From Betaproteobacteria bacterium (GTDB lineage: Bacteria > Pseudomonadota > Gammaproteobacteria > Burkholderiales > SG8-39): a DNA stretch of 64,000 bases. Shown here piece after piece: positions 41,017-47,388 of the stretch; position 1 is the stretch's first letter, and each line of letters starts with the position of its first letter. The translations under genes and the position numbers were made by a program. The stretch spans positions 1 to 64,000 of the forward strand of contig SCTY01000047.1 in NCBI GenBank assembly GCA_004297625.1. Reading direction: 5' to 3'. Under the pieces are notes generated by a model, which saw only the letters and a program-made list of their open reading frames with translations, was not told where the DNA came from and searched no databases.

Positions 41017-41027
41017 GTAAAGCGGCC

Positions 41028-41135
41028 ATGGCTTCCCCCAAGCCGCGCCCTAAGAAGCCCCGTCCGCCGGTGCGCCAGCCGGATCGCAACAGGAAGGCGC
41101 CGCGGCGCGCGCCCCGGCGCGGCATCCCGCGCTAG
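41028..41135 (+). CDS. 35-residue Pro/Arg/Lys-rich peptide
   Basis: ATG at 41028 gives MASPKPRPKKPRPPVRQPD and then RNRKAPRRAPRRGIPR before TAG at 41133. About half the residues are Arg, Lys or Pro and there is no hydrophobic core. No Shine-Dalgarno sequence precedes it. The sigma-54-like element and the CTTAAG box upstream suggest a real, probably leaderless, transcript. The composition recalls proline-rich antimicrobial or nucleic-acid-binding peptides, but this is composition only. Confidence 0.5.
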   Translation: MASPKPRPKKPRPPVRQPDRNRKAPRRAPRRGIPR

Positions 41136-41177
41136 CGAGCCGCTCATGAAGCGACCGGGGCATTGCGCCCTCCGAGT

Positions 41178-42098
41178 TCAGGCCGCTTGTTTCGAGGTGA
41201 AGGCCACGCCGTTAGCCCGCAGGAAGCGATCGAGCGCCGGGAGCCAGTAGCGCGCGCCCGCGCCGTCGGTGAAGACGTAATGCCCGTTCGCACCGAAGGC
41301 GGGCTGCAGCACGTACTCGGCGCGGGCGCCGCCACGGCGGAACCGCTCGAACCAGCCGCGTGAAGTCGCCGCGTTGAAGAACAGATCGTTCGCGGCGTAA
41401 TGGAAAAGCACCGGCACCTTGACCTCCGCGCCGAGCTGGGTGAAGAGCTCGCCCAGCGCGACGGCTGCGCACGCCTCGCCGGGATGGCGCTGCGGGTCGC
41501 CGCCCATGCCGGGAGCGAACGCGAGCACCGCGAGCACGCCTTTCGGCTCGCGCGTGGCCGCCGCGTAGAGCGAGGCGACGGCGCCGGCCGACTGCCCCGC
41601 GAGGATCATGCGCTTCGCGTCGACGTACGGCAGGCGCCGCGCGAAGTCGTAAGCGACCATGATGTCGTCCGCGGCGGCCGCTTCGCCCGCCGCGTAATCG
41701 GGCGCGGCGCACGAGCCCGCATCCTCGGCGAACACGCCGCCGGTCGCGCCGAAGCCGCGCCGCAGCGGCATCACTACCGCGTAGCCGCGCCGCGCGAGGA
41801 TCGCGGCGGTGGTGAGCAGGAGCTCGGGAGATTCCCGGCTGCGCGCCTGCGCCGATACCGGCACGCCGTGGTTGAGGACGATTGCGCCGAAAGGCCCGGG
41901 GCCCCGCGGACGCACGATCTTCGTTGCCAGCGTGTAACCCCACGACGGCCCCAAGATGCGCACGTCCTCGACGACGAGCGCAGCGCCGTTGCCGTCATCG
42001 TAGAGCCGCGGCTGCGCCCGATCGCCGGGCGGCCAGAAAAGCAGCACCAGCGCGCCGAGAAACAGCGCCTTGCGCGCGGTCGATTTCCATTGCCCCAT
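41178..42098 (-). CDS. Exported alpha/beta hydrolase
   Basis: 306 residues. The N-terminus has a signal-anchor (KALFLGALVLLFWPPGDRAQP). The fold shows NHGVPVSAQARSRESPELL (oxyanion region), the elbow GQSAGAVASLYAA (Ser), YAANDLFFNAATSRGW (Asp) and FGANGHYVFTDG (His), so the triad is complete. It resembles dienelactone-hydrolase-like dipeptidyl esterases. A CTTAAG-box promoter predicts transcription from about the ATG itself, and no ribosome-binding site is visible. Confidence 0.8.
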   Translation of the reverse strand: MGQWKSTARKALFLGALVLLFWPPGDRAQPRLYDDGNGAALVVEDVRILGPSWGYTLATKIVRPRGPGPFGAIVLNHGVPVSAQARSRESPELLLTTAAILARRGYAVVMPLRRGFGATGGVFAEDAGSCAAPDYAAGEAAAADDIMVAYDFARRLPYVDAKRMILAGQSAGAVASLYAAATREPKGVLAVLAFAPGMGGDPQRHPGEACAAVALGELFTQLGAEVKVPVLFHYAANDLFFNAATSRGWFERFRRGGARAEYVLQPAFGANGHYVFTDGAGARYWLPALDRFLRANGVAFTSKQAA

Positions 42099-42121
42099 GG
42101 CCCGACTTTGCCGGGCCGGCG

Positions 42122-42138
42122 CTTAATGCAGACTTAAG
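42122..42138 (-). promoter_or_regulatory. CTTAAG direct-repeat box (PmrA/QseB-like) for hydrolase gene
   Basis: CTTAAT at 42122 and CTTAAG at 42133, spacing 11. On the minus strand, 11 nt beyond the box lies CAAAGT (plus 42105-42110). Transcription would start near 42098, the first base of the start codon. Confidence 0.6.
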
Positions 42139-42142
42139 ACGC

Positions 42143-42601
42143 TCAGATTCCGATCGCGGCGTGCACGCGCTGCCGGGTCAGCGGAAGGTCGCGAATGCGC
42201 GCGCCGGTGGCGTCGGCCACCGCGTTGGCGAGCGCCGCCTCGCCGGTGCCTAGGAACGGCTCGCCGGGGCGATTCACGACGCGCACCTCGATGCGCTCCG
42301 GCACGCTCGGAAAACGCAGGATCGGATAGCTGCTCCAGTCGCGGCTCGTAATGCGCTGCTCGTCGAACGCCACGGACTCGAAGAGCGTCCAGCTGAGCCG
42401 CGGCCGCGCGCACGCTGGCAGCTCGCCCAGCCGAAAGTCTCGGGCGAGCGCCGCGCCTTTTTCGACGAGCGCCGCATCGAAGCTCGAGCGGCGCGGCGGC
42501 TCGATGGCCCGGATCGCGAAGCGCCAGGCGAATACGACGTAGGCGCCGACTGCCAGGAGCAGAACGACGAGGATGGCGGCAAGGGTACGGCGCAGGGTCA
42601 C
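42143..42601 (-). pseudogene. Chimeric remnant: membrane-anchored N-terminus fused to molybdenum-oxidoreductase C-terminus
   Basis: 152 residues from GTG. Residues 1-45 (MTLRRTLAAILVVLLLAVGAYVVFAWR, then IEPPRRSSFDAALVEKGAALA) look like the membrane anchor and start of a cytochrome c subunit of nicotinate/isoquinoline-type dehydrogenases, but stop before any CxxCH. Residues about 75-150 (AFDEQRITSRDWSSYPILRFPSVP, then VRVVNRPGEPFLGTGEAALANAVADATGARIRDLPLT) match the C-terminal end of the molybdopterin-binding subunit, with the G-x-GE-A motif. Two neighbouring subunits thus seem joined by a large deletion. Confidence 0.6.
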
Positions 42602-42637
42602 TATGCCGTCCGCCAGCGAACTCCGCGCCCAGGTGCT

Positions 42638-42651
42638 GGCACGTCGATTGC
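42638..42651 (+). promoter_or_regulatory. Sigma-54-like element for PRC-barrel gene
   Basis: TGGCACGTCGATTGC, an exact TGGCACG-N4-TTGC match. The predicted start near 42663 is 1 nt before the ATG at 42664. Confidence 0.65.
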
Positions 42652-42663
42652 GCCGTTCGGAGA

Positions 42664-43272
42664 ATGACGCAAAGCATCAAATCCATCCTCGGCGACGCGA
42701 TCGCGGCCACGGATGCGCGCCTCGGGCGCGTGGACGACGTGCTGTTCGACGATTGCGACTGGCACGTTCGCTACCTCGTCGTCGATGCGTATGCCCCGCT
42801 CACCGGCCGCAAGGTGCTCGTGTCTACCGACGCCGTGGACGTCGGAAGGACCACGGACTCGGCGGTGGGCGTGCGCCTCACGCGTGCCGAAGTGGCCCGC
42901 GGCCCCGGCGCGGACAGCGCGATGCCGGTGGAGCGCCTCTATGAGCAGGCGACGCTGAATTACTACGCCGGAGCGGGCGACCCTGCGGAAGGCGAGCAGG
43001 CGGCGCAGCGCTCGCACCTGCGCTCGAGCAGCGAGGTGATCGGCTACGCGGTGCACGGCCCCGAAGGGCTGATCGGCCACATCGCCGACTTCGTCCTCGA
43101 GGGCTGGCGCATCAGCGGGCTCGCTCTCGACAGCGGCAAGCGAGTGCCTTCCGGGTCGGTAAAGAAGATCGACTGGAGAACGCGCGAGGTGCGTTTCGGC
43201 GACGACGCGCAGAGCGAGCGCGAGGCGCAGGAGCAGCTCAGGCAGCGCCGCGAATCCAGCCCACGAGCGTGA
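42664..43272 (+). CDS. Two-PRC-barrel-domain protein (paralogue of 26595-27293)
   Basis: 202 residues. First barrel: ILGDAIAATDARLGRVDDVLFDDCDWHVRYLVVDAYAPLTGRKVLVSTDAV. Second: HLRSSSEVIGYAVHGPEGLIGHIADFVLEGWRISGLALDSGKRVPSGSVKKIDWRTREVRF. The organisation is the same as in the 26.6-kb protein, including the linker pattern ending in the HLRS-x3-IGY region (HLRSGAALIGC there). Probable stress-induced protein of unknown mechanism. Its transcript is predicted to be leaderless. Confidence 0.85.
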   Translation: MTQSIKSILGDAIAATDARLGRVDDVLFDDCDWHVRYLVVDAYAPLTGRKVLVSTDAVDVGRTTDSAVGVRLTRAEVARGPGADSAMPVERLYEQATLNYYAGAGDPAEGEQAAQRSHLRSSSEVIGYAVHGPEGLIGHIADFVLEGWRISGLALDSGKRVPSGSVKKIDWRTREVRFGDDAQSEREAQEQLRQRRESSPRA

Positions 43273-43296
43273 CGCCAACGCGCTGCGCGCGCCCGC

Positions 43297-43310
43297 GGCA
43301 CGCGCCTTGC
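43297..43310 (+). promoter_or_regulatory. Sigma-54-like element for BON lipoprotein gene
   Basis: GGCACGCGCCTTGC, exact GGCACG-N4-TTGC. The predicted start near 43322 leaves a 15-nt leader holding AAAGGAGG before the ATG at 43337. This is the set member whose geometry is most like an ordinary promoter. Confidence 0.65.
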
Positions 43311-43336
43311 AGCGCAGGTGCCGCAAAGGAGGCTGC

Positions 43337-43660
43337 ATGCAAGTAATCAGAATGCTGTTGATCGCAAGCGCCGCGCTGCTCGGCGCGGCGCAGCTCGCCG
43401 GTTGCGCGTCCTCGCCGAGCGAGCGTTCCACCGGCCAGGTCTTCGACGACGGCCTCATCACCACGAGAGTGAAGAGCGCGCTCTTTCACCAGCCCGGGGT
43501 GAGCTTCCTCGACGTCGACGTCAACACCTACCGCGGCGAGGTGCAGTTGTCCGGCTTCGTGCCGAACGCCGAGGCAAAGCGCCTCGCCGAGGAGGCGGCA
43601 CGCCGCGTGGAAGGCGTAAAGGACGTGAAGAATGACATCCGCGTCGCGCCGCACGGCTAA
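43337..43660 (+). CDS. BON-domain lipoprotein (OsmY-like)
   Basis: 107 residues. Lipobox LAGC at the end of MQVIRMLLIASAALLGAAQLAGC. One BON domain: ITTRVKSALFHQPGVSFLDVDVNTYRGEVQLSGFVPNAEAKRLAEEAARRVEGVKDVKNDIRV. BON proteins bind membranes or phospholipid and are often induced by osmotic or envelope stress. A strong Shine-Dalgarno sequence AAAGGAGG supports the ATG. It follows the PRC-barrel gene by 64 nt but has its own promoter element. Confidence 0.88.
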   Translation: MQVIRMLLIASAALLGAAQLAGCASSPSERSTGQVFDDGLITTRVKSALFHQPGVSFLDVDVNTYRGEVQLSGFVPNAEAKRLAEEAARRVEGVKDVKNDIRVAPHG

Positions 43661-43744
43661 AAGTCCCAGGGTGACGGCGCCGGCTCGCCGCCCGGCGGGC
43701 AGGCATGGATGTCGCGTGTCCATTCTTCCTAGCGTCTTTCCTTT

Positions 43745-44099
43745 TTTTCTCGCAAGGGTTGCGCAGCGCGCCCTTCGCCGCGTCGTAGCCCGCCGAGCCG
43801 ACGCGCGGGATGTCCTCGTGGTTGGTCTTCAGCTCGTTGTCCCAGTCCTCGGCGGGCATCTCGGCGACCTGCTTGCCGGTGGAATCGACGCCGGCGTTGT
43901 TCACCAGGATGTACGGCGTGCCGAGCTTCTCGTCGGTCTCGTGAAAGAGCTTTTCCGCCTGCGCGGGATCGCGCTGGTCCTCGAGATACGTGACGGCGAC
44001 ATCGGCGCCCTCCTCGGCGAACGCCTGCGCCATGGCGCGGCCGATGCCGGAATCCGAGCCCGTGATGATCGCGACCTTGTCCTTCAGTTTCGCATCCAT
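43745..44099 (-). pseudogene. SDR (glucose 1-dehydrogenase-like) remnant with internal deletion
   Basis: The frame opens with MDAKLKDKVAIITGSDSGIGRAMAQAFAEEGADVAVTYLEDQRD and continues through the NAG motif (LVNNAGVDSTGKQVAEMPAEDWDNELKTN). It then jumps to HEDIPRVGSAGYDAAKGALRN, the YxxxK helix. About 40 residues with the catalytic Ser strand are missing at the join. After ALRN the family sequence stops and a basic, unrelated tail follows. The enzyme cannot be active. The homologous part ends around 43760. Confidence 0.72.
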
Positions 44100-44108
44100 A
44101 TAGGCACC

Positions 44109-44534
44109 TTATGAGTGGGGGCCGCCGTGCTTGGAAAGCTCGGTCACGGCATCGCCGGCGGCTTCGGCATTGCGCAGCGCGACATCGCCGAGCGCAAGGA
44201 CGCCCGCCAGGCGGTTTTCGCGGGTGAGCACCGGAACGCGGCGCACCTTCGCCATGCCCATGCTCTTCGCCACCAGGCCCAGGTCCTGGTCCTCGAAGCA
44301 GTACAGCACTTCCCCGCTCAGGACTTCGCGCACGGGGGTCTCGGGTCCCTTGCCGGCGGCGACCGCGCGCACCGCGATATCGCGATCGGTCACCATGCCG
44401 ACCAGCCGATCGTCCTGCGCGACCGGAAGCACGCCTATATCGTTTGCCGCCATCGTCCGCGCGCAGTCGCGGATCGTCTGTTGTGGACCGCACACGCACA
44501 CGTCGCGCGTCATCGCGTCTCTGACTTGGAGCAT
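44109..44534 (-). CDS. Two-CBS-domain protein (paralogue of 10691-11122)
   Basis: 141 residues. First CBS: VRDAMTRDVCVCGPQQTIRDCARTMAANDIGVLPVAQDDRLVGMVTDRDIAVRAVAAG. Second: VREVLSGEVLYCFEDQDLGLVAKSMGMAKVRRVPVLTRENRLAGVLALGDVAL. The TDRDI-x2-RAVA-x-G motif is common in CBS proteins of stress clusters. It lies between a truncated SDR and a truncated Hsp20 gene on the same strand, so it may be the only working member of a decayed operon. Confidence 0.88.
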   Translation of the reverse strand: MLQVRDAMTRDVCVCGPQQTIRDCARTMAANDIGVLPVAQDDRLVGMVTDRDIAVRAVAAGKGPETPVREVLSGEVLYCFEDQDLGLVAKSMGMAKVRRVPVLTRENRLAGVLALGDVALRNAEAAGDAVTELSKHGGPHS

Positions 44535-44545
44535 AGGGCTTGCTT

Positions 44546-44608
44546 TCAGCCGCCGGTGAGTTCGTTGAAAAGATCCTCGAACGGGCTGTAGCGCGTGATG
44601 TTCGCCAT
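44546..44608 (-). pseudogene. Hsp20 small heat-shock protein, 5' fragment
   Basis: ATG at 44608 gives MANITRYSPFEDLFNELTGG and a TGA at 44546. MANITRY-x-PF-x-x-LF matches the conserved N-terminus of bacterial Hsp20 proteins. The alpha-crystallin domain is absent. An excellent Shine-Dalgarno sequence (AGGAGG) with correct spacing is retained, which suggests the gene was recently intact. The CBS gene follows 12 nt downstream, so the relic could now act as a short translated leader. Confidence 0.6.
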
Positions 44609-44618
44609 GGAAGACCTC

Positions 44619-44870
44619 CTAATCGGAATACCGAGACTGCCAGCAATAATCCGACCACATCGCGAGGAAGCTCCCCCACAGCCGCCGCCAGGTGCGCCAG
44701 TCATGGCCGCCGGCAACCGTAACTACGTGGCCCTTGGGTAAATGCTGCGCGAACAAGGCATTGGCGGGAGCAAAACGGCGGCAAGGCCGTGGCGGGTTCG
44801 TCGGTGACCTCCCGGATCCATTCCGGCTCGCCGAGATAGGGTGCGAGCAGCAGCGCGCGCGCAATGTGCG
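44619..44870 (-). pseudogene. Alpha/beta hydrolase/esterase C-terminal remnant, frameshifted
   Basis: On the minus strand one frame reads HIARALLLAPYLGEPEWIREVTDEP and another reads ANALFAQHLPKGHVVTVAGGHDWRTWRRLWGSFL. Together they resemble the last third of an esterase, with the catalytic His in GGHDW. The join shows both deletion and frameshift. The preceding 45031-44870 interval has no clear protein homology in any frame. Confidence 0.5.
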
Positions 44871-45031
44871 TCGGCTGATGCAGGTTGTACAGGGTCGGGA
44901 TGTCGGTCGAGCCCTGGATGCTGCAATGGCCGCGCAGCGCGAAGCCTGATATCTCTCCCCGCCGAAGGCTCGCTCTGGCAGACCGGGCGGCGTGGTTCAC
45001 GCTCGGCACGAACTGGGCAAGGCCGGTGCAG

Positions 45032-45361
45032 TCACTGCGCCAAAAGCTGCTGCGCATTGAGGCTCAGCCGGGCGCTTTCCTCGCTGAGCTCGGCGGCCGC
45101 GCGCCGTATGCCGCCGGAATCGGTCATGCCCCAGGCGAGCCGGGCATCGAGCCCCGCCTGCCGCGCGAGCCGCCGCGCCAGGACGTAATCGCCGCCCGCC
45201 AGCGCCTGCCGCGCGCGCTCGAGCTCGGATTCCGCGTAGCGCAGCTGCTCGCCTGCGTACCGCTCGGTCGGCCGCTCCGCCTGCGCCGGGGCGGAAAGGC
45301 ATGCCCACGCCACGAGCACCAATACTGCAAGTGCGCGCTCAACCGCGCGGCTCGGTATCAA
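45032..45361 (-). CDS. Small periplasmic DUF4398-like helical protein
   Basis: 109 residues. Signal peptide MIPSRAVERALAVLVLVAWACLSAPAQA. The mature part is helical: ERYAGEQLRYAESELERARQALAGGDYVLARRLARQAGLDARLAWGMTDSGG, typical of DUF4398, where A-x-x-E-L-x-x-A and D-Y-x-x-A-x-x-L-A-x-x-A recur. The function is unknown, perhaps an OM-associated TPR-like protein. It overlaps the upstream PDZ gene by 23 nt, indicating an operon. Confidence 0.7.
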   Translation of the reverse strand: MIPSRAVERALAVLVLVAWACLSAPAQAERPTERYAGEQLRYAESELERARQALAGGDYVLARRLARQAGLDARLAWGMTDSGGIRRAAAELSEESARLSLNAQQLLAQ

Positions 45362-45701
45362 GCTGTCTTACTGGCACGTCGATGGAATGCAGCGTTCCGC
45401 TGCGCAGAAACTGCACGCGCGCACGCGTCCCGGGCACCGAATCGGCGACCAGCCGATTGAACTCGCGCTCATCGGCGACCGGCATGCCGTTGTAGCGCAC
45501 GATGATGTCGCCGGTACGCAAGCCGGCCGCTGCCGCCGCCCCGTCCTCGCGCAGCGCGCGCACCGCGACGCCCTCCGGGTCGCGTGCGACGGCGACGCCG
45601 ATGGTTCCCGGCACGACGCTCTCTTGCGCGCGGGCCATCGGAGGGGGCGCGCATCCCGCCGCGCTCGCGGCTAGCAGGACGCAGAGGGACTTGCGAACCA
45701 T
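45339..45701 (-). CDS. PDZ-domain lipoprotein (paralogue of 27290-27658)
   Basis: 120 residues. Lipobox-like AAGC (MVRKSLCVLLAASAAGCAPPP). The PDZ domain reads GTIGVAVARDPEGVAVRALREDGAAAAAGLRTGDIIVRYNGMPVADEREFNRLVADSVPGT. It shares ESxVPGxIGxAV and YNGxPVAxEREFNRLV with the 27-kb protein, so the two are paralogues. Neither has a protease domain. It sits between an HTH gene and the DUF4398-like gene in one probable operon. Confidence 0.8.
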   Translation of the reverse strand: MVRKSLCVLLAASAAGCAPPPMARAQESVVPGTIGVAVARDPEGVAVRALREDGAAAAAGLRTGDIIVRYNGMPVADEREFNRLVADSVPGTRARVQFLRSGTLHSIDVPVRQLDTEPRG

Positions 45702-45714
45702 GACCGCGAGTGAC

Positions 45715-45963
45715 CTACTCCGGCTCGCCGCGCGGGCGCTTGGCGAAGTAAAGCTGCGTGACGCTTGCGCGTTCGTCGTCGAGGATCACCTCCACGCAGC
45801 GCAGGAGCACGGGTAAGGGCGGAATGTCGCTGCCGGCCAGCCAGGGGTCAAGCGTGGAGGGAGCCACGCGCAGGTAGCGCGCAAGGCGCTGTTCGCTGCC
45901 GAGGATCTCTCGCGCGCGCTGCAGTGCACGACGGTAAATGTAGGTGGGCTGGCTGCTGGTCAT
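45715..45963 (-). CDS. Small HTH DNA-binding protein
   Basis: 82 residues. ALQRAREILGSEQRLARYLRVAPSTLDPWLAGSDIPPLPVLLRCVEVILDDE fits a Cro/YdaS-like helix-turn-helix (EQRLARYLRVAPSTLDPWLAG). First gene of a probable three-gene operon with PDZ and DUF4398-like genes. A CTTAAG/CTTACA box and a -10 CATCAT lie upstream. It may regulate its own operon. Confidence 0.7.
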   Translation of the reverse strand: MTSSQPTYIYRRALQRAREILGSEQRLARYLRVAPSTLDPWLAGSDIPPLPVLLRCVEVILDDERASVTQLYFAKRPRGEPE

Positions 45964-46011
45964 TCGACGATCGACATCGCGGCAAGCACTACGGATGATG
46001 CGCCCGGCAAG

Positions 46012-46028
46012 CTTAAGCGCGCCTTACA
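46012..46028 (-). promoter_or_regulatory. CTTAAG direct-repeat box (PmrA/QseB-like) for HTH operon
   Basis: CTTAAG at 46012 and CTTACA at 46023, spacing 11. On the minus strand, 11 nt then CATCAT (plus 45995-46000). Predicted start near 45988. Confidence 0.5.
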
Positions 46029-46080
46029 CCGGCACGGCCGGCGTCATCTTTTTGCACCACGGCCGCGCGCGGCCGGGTGA

Positions 46081-46108
46081 CTTAACGCGCGCTTAAGCGC
46101 TCCTTAAG
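46081..46108 (+). promoter_or_regulatory. Triple CTTAAG box upstream of livK-like gene
   Basis: CTTAAC at 46081, CTTAAG at 46092 and CTTAAG at 46103 are three half-sites at exact 11-bp steps. Eleven nt after the last lies GAAAGT (46120-46125), a -10-like hexamer. The start would be near 46132, leaving a 24-nt leader with GAGGAGG before the GTG at 46156. Confidence 0.65.
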
Positions 46109-46155
46109 CCGGGGCGCGCGAAAGTATGCGGACTCAACGCTCCTGAGGAGGAATC

Positions 46156-47388
46156 GTGAGACCCGCGCATTTCCGCATGGCCGCGCTCGCTGCAGCGCTG
46201 TCGCTCGCCGCTCCCGCCGCCTCGCTCGCCGCCGAGAACACTATCGTGCTCGGCTCGGCGATCTCGATCACCGGCAAGTACTCGCAAGAAGGCAAGAACG
46301 CCCGCGACGGCTACGACTTCGCGGTGAAGAAGATCAACGACATGGGGGGCGTCAAGGTCGGTGGAAAGTCCTACAAGCTCGAGATCAAGTACTACGACGA
46401 CGAGTCCACCCCGGCGCGCACCGCGCAGCTTCTCGAGCGCCTGATCAACCAGGATGGCGTCAAGTTCGTGCTCGGGCCTTACGGCTCCGGGCCGACGAAG
46501 GCAGCCGCGCCGGTAACCGAAAAGTACAAGATTCCGATGGTCGAAGCCGAGGGCGCGTCGCGCTCGCTCTTCACGCAGGGCTATCGCTACCTCTTCGCGG
46601 CGCTCTCGACCTCCGAGCAGTACCTCGCGCCGGTCGTCGATCTCGCCGCCGAGCTCGCCAAGAAGGATGGCAAGAAGCCGGGAAGCCTGAAGATCGGCAT
46701 GGCCTTCGAGAACGACCCGTTCTCGCTCGACGTGCGCGACGGCGTCGTGGCTGCGGCCAAGAAGTACGGCATGAAGATCGCAGTCGACGACAAGATGCCG
46801 CGCGACCTGTCCGACATCTCGGCCACGCTCACCAAGATCAAGGCGCTCAAGCCCGACGTCATCCTCTTCTCCGGCCACACCAAAGGGGCGACTACCGCGG
46901 CGCGGCAGATGAAGGAGATGGGCGTGAGCGCACCGATCGTCGCCCTGACCCATTGCGAGTCGGCGAAGCTCACCGAGCAGTTCGGCGCGGAGGCGGAGGG
47001 CATCCTTTGCCCGACGCAGTGGGCCGAGACGCTCAAGTACCAGGACAGGCTGTTCGGCACGGCCATGGACTACAACAAGGCGATGCAGGCCGCGCATCCC
47101 GAGTACAAGCAGGTGCCCTACCAGGTGGCGCAGGCGAGCGCCGCGATCGAGATCTGGGCCGACGCCTTCACGCGCGCCAAAAAGCTCGACCCGCAGGTCC
47201 TGCGCGACGTGCTGGCAAAGACCGACCTCGATACCTTTTACGGGCACATCAAGTTCGATAAGAGCGGCAAGAACATCGGCAAGCCGATGGTGCTGCGCCA
47301 GATCCAGAACGCGAAATACGTGGTCGTCGCGCCCACCAAGTACGCGGCCGAGCCGGTCGTCTATCCGCGCAAGCCGCCGCAGGACTAG
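46156..47388 (+). CDS. livK: Branched-chain amino-acid type ABC transporter, substrate-binding protein
   Basis: 410 residues from GTG with a strong GAGGAGG. Signal peptide up to AASLAAEN. The type I periplasmic-binding fold starts with TIVLGSAISITGKYSQEGKNARDGYDFAVKKIND. The ligand-site loop is VKFVLGPYGSGPTKAAAP, and HCESAKLTEQFG marks the second lobe. Family ligands include branched-chain amino acids, amides, urea and aromatic acids; the actual one cannot be read. First gene of a five-gene operon under the triple CTTAAG box. Confidence 0.9.
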   Translation: MRPAHFRMAALAAALSLAAPAASLAAENTIVLGSAISITGKYSQEGKNARDGYDFAVKKINDMGGVKVGGKSYKLEIKYYDDESTPARTAQLLERLINQDGVKFVLGPYGSGPTKAAAPVTEKYKIPMVEAEGASRSLFTQGYRYLFAALSTSEQYLAPVVDLAAELAKKDGKKPGSLKIGMAFENDPFSLDVRDGVVAAAKKYGMKIAVDDKMPRDLSDISATLTKIKALKPDVILFSGHTKGATTAARQMKEMGVSAPIVALTHCESAKLTEQFGAEAEGILCPTQWAETLKYQDRLFGTAMDYNKAMQAAHPEYKQVPYQVAQASAAIEIWADAFTRAKKLDPQVLRDVLAKTDLDTFYGHIKFDKSGKNIGKPMVLRQIQNAKYVVVAPTKYAAEPVVYPRKPPQD

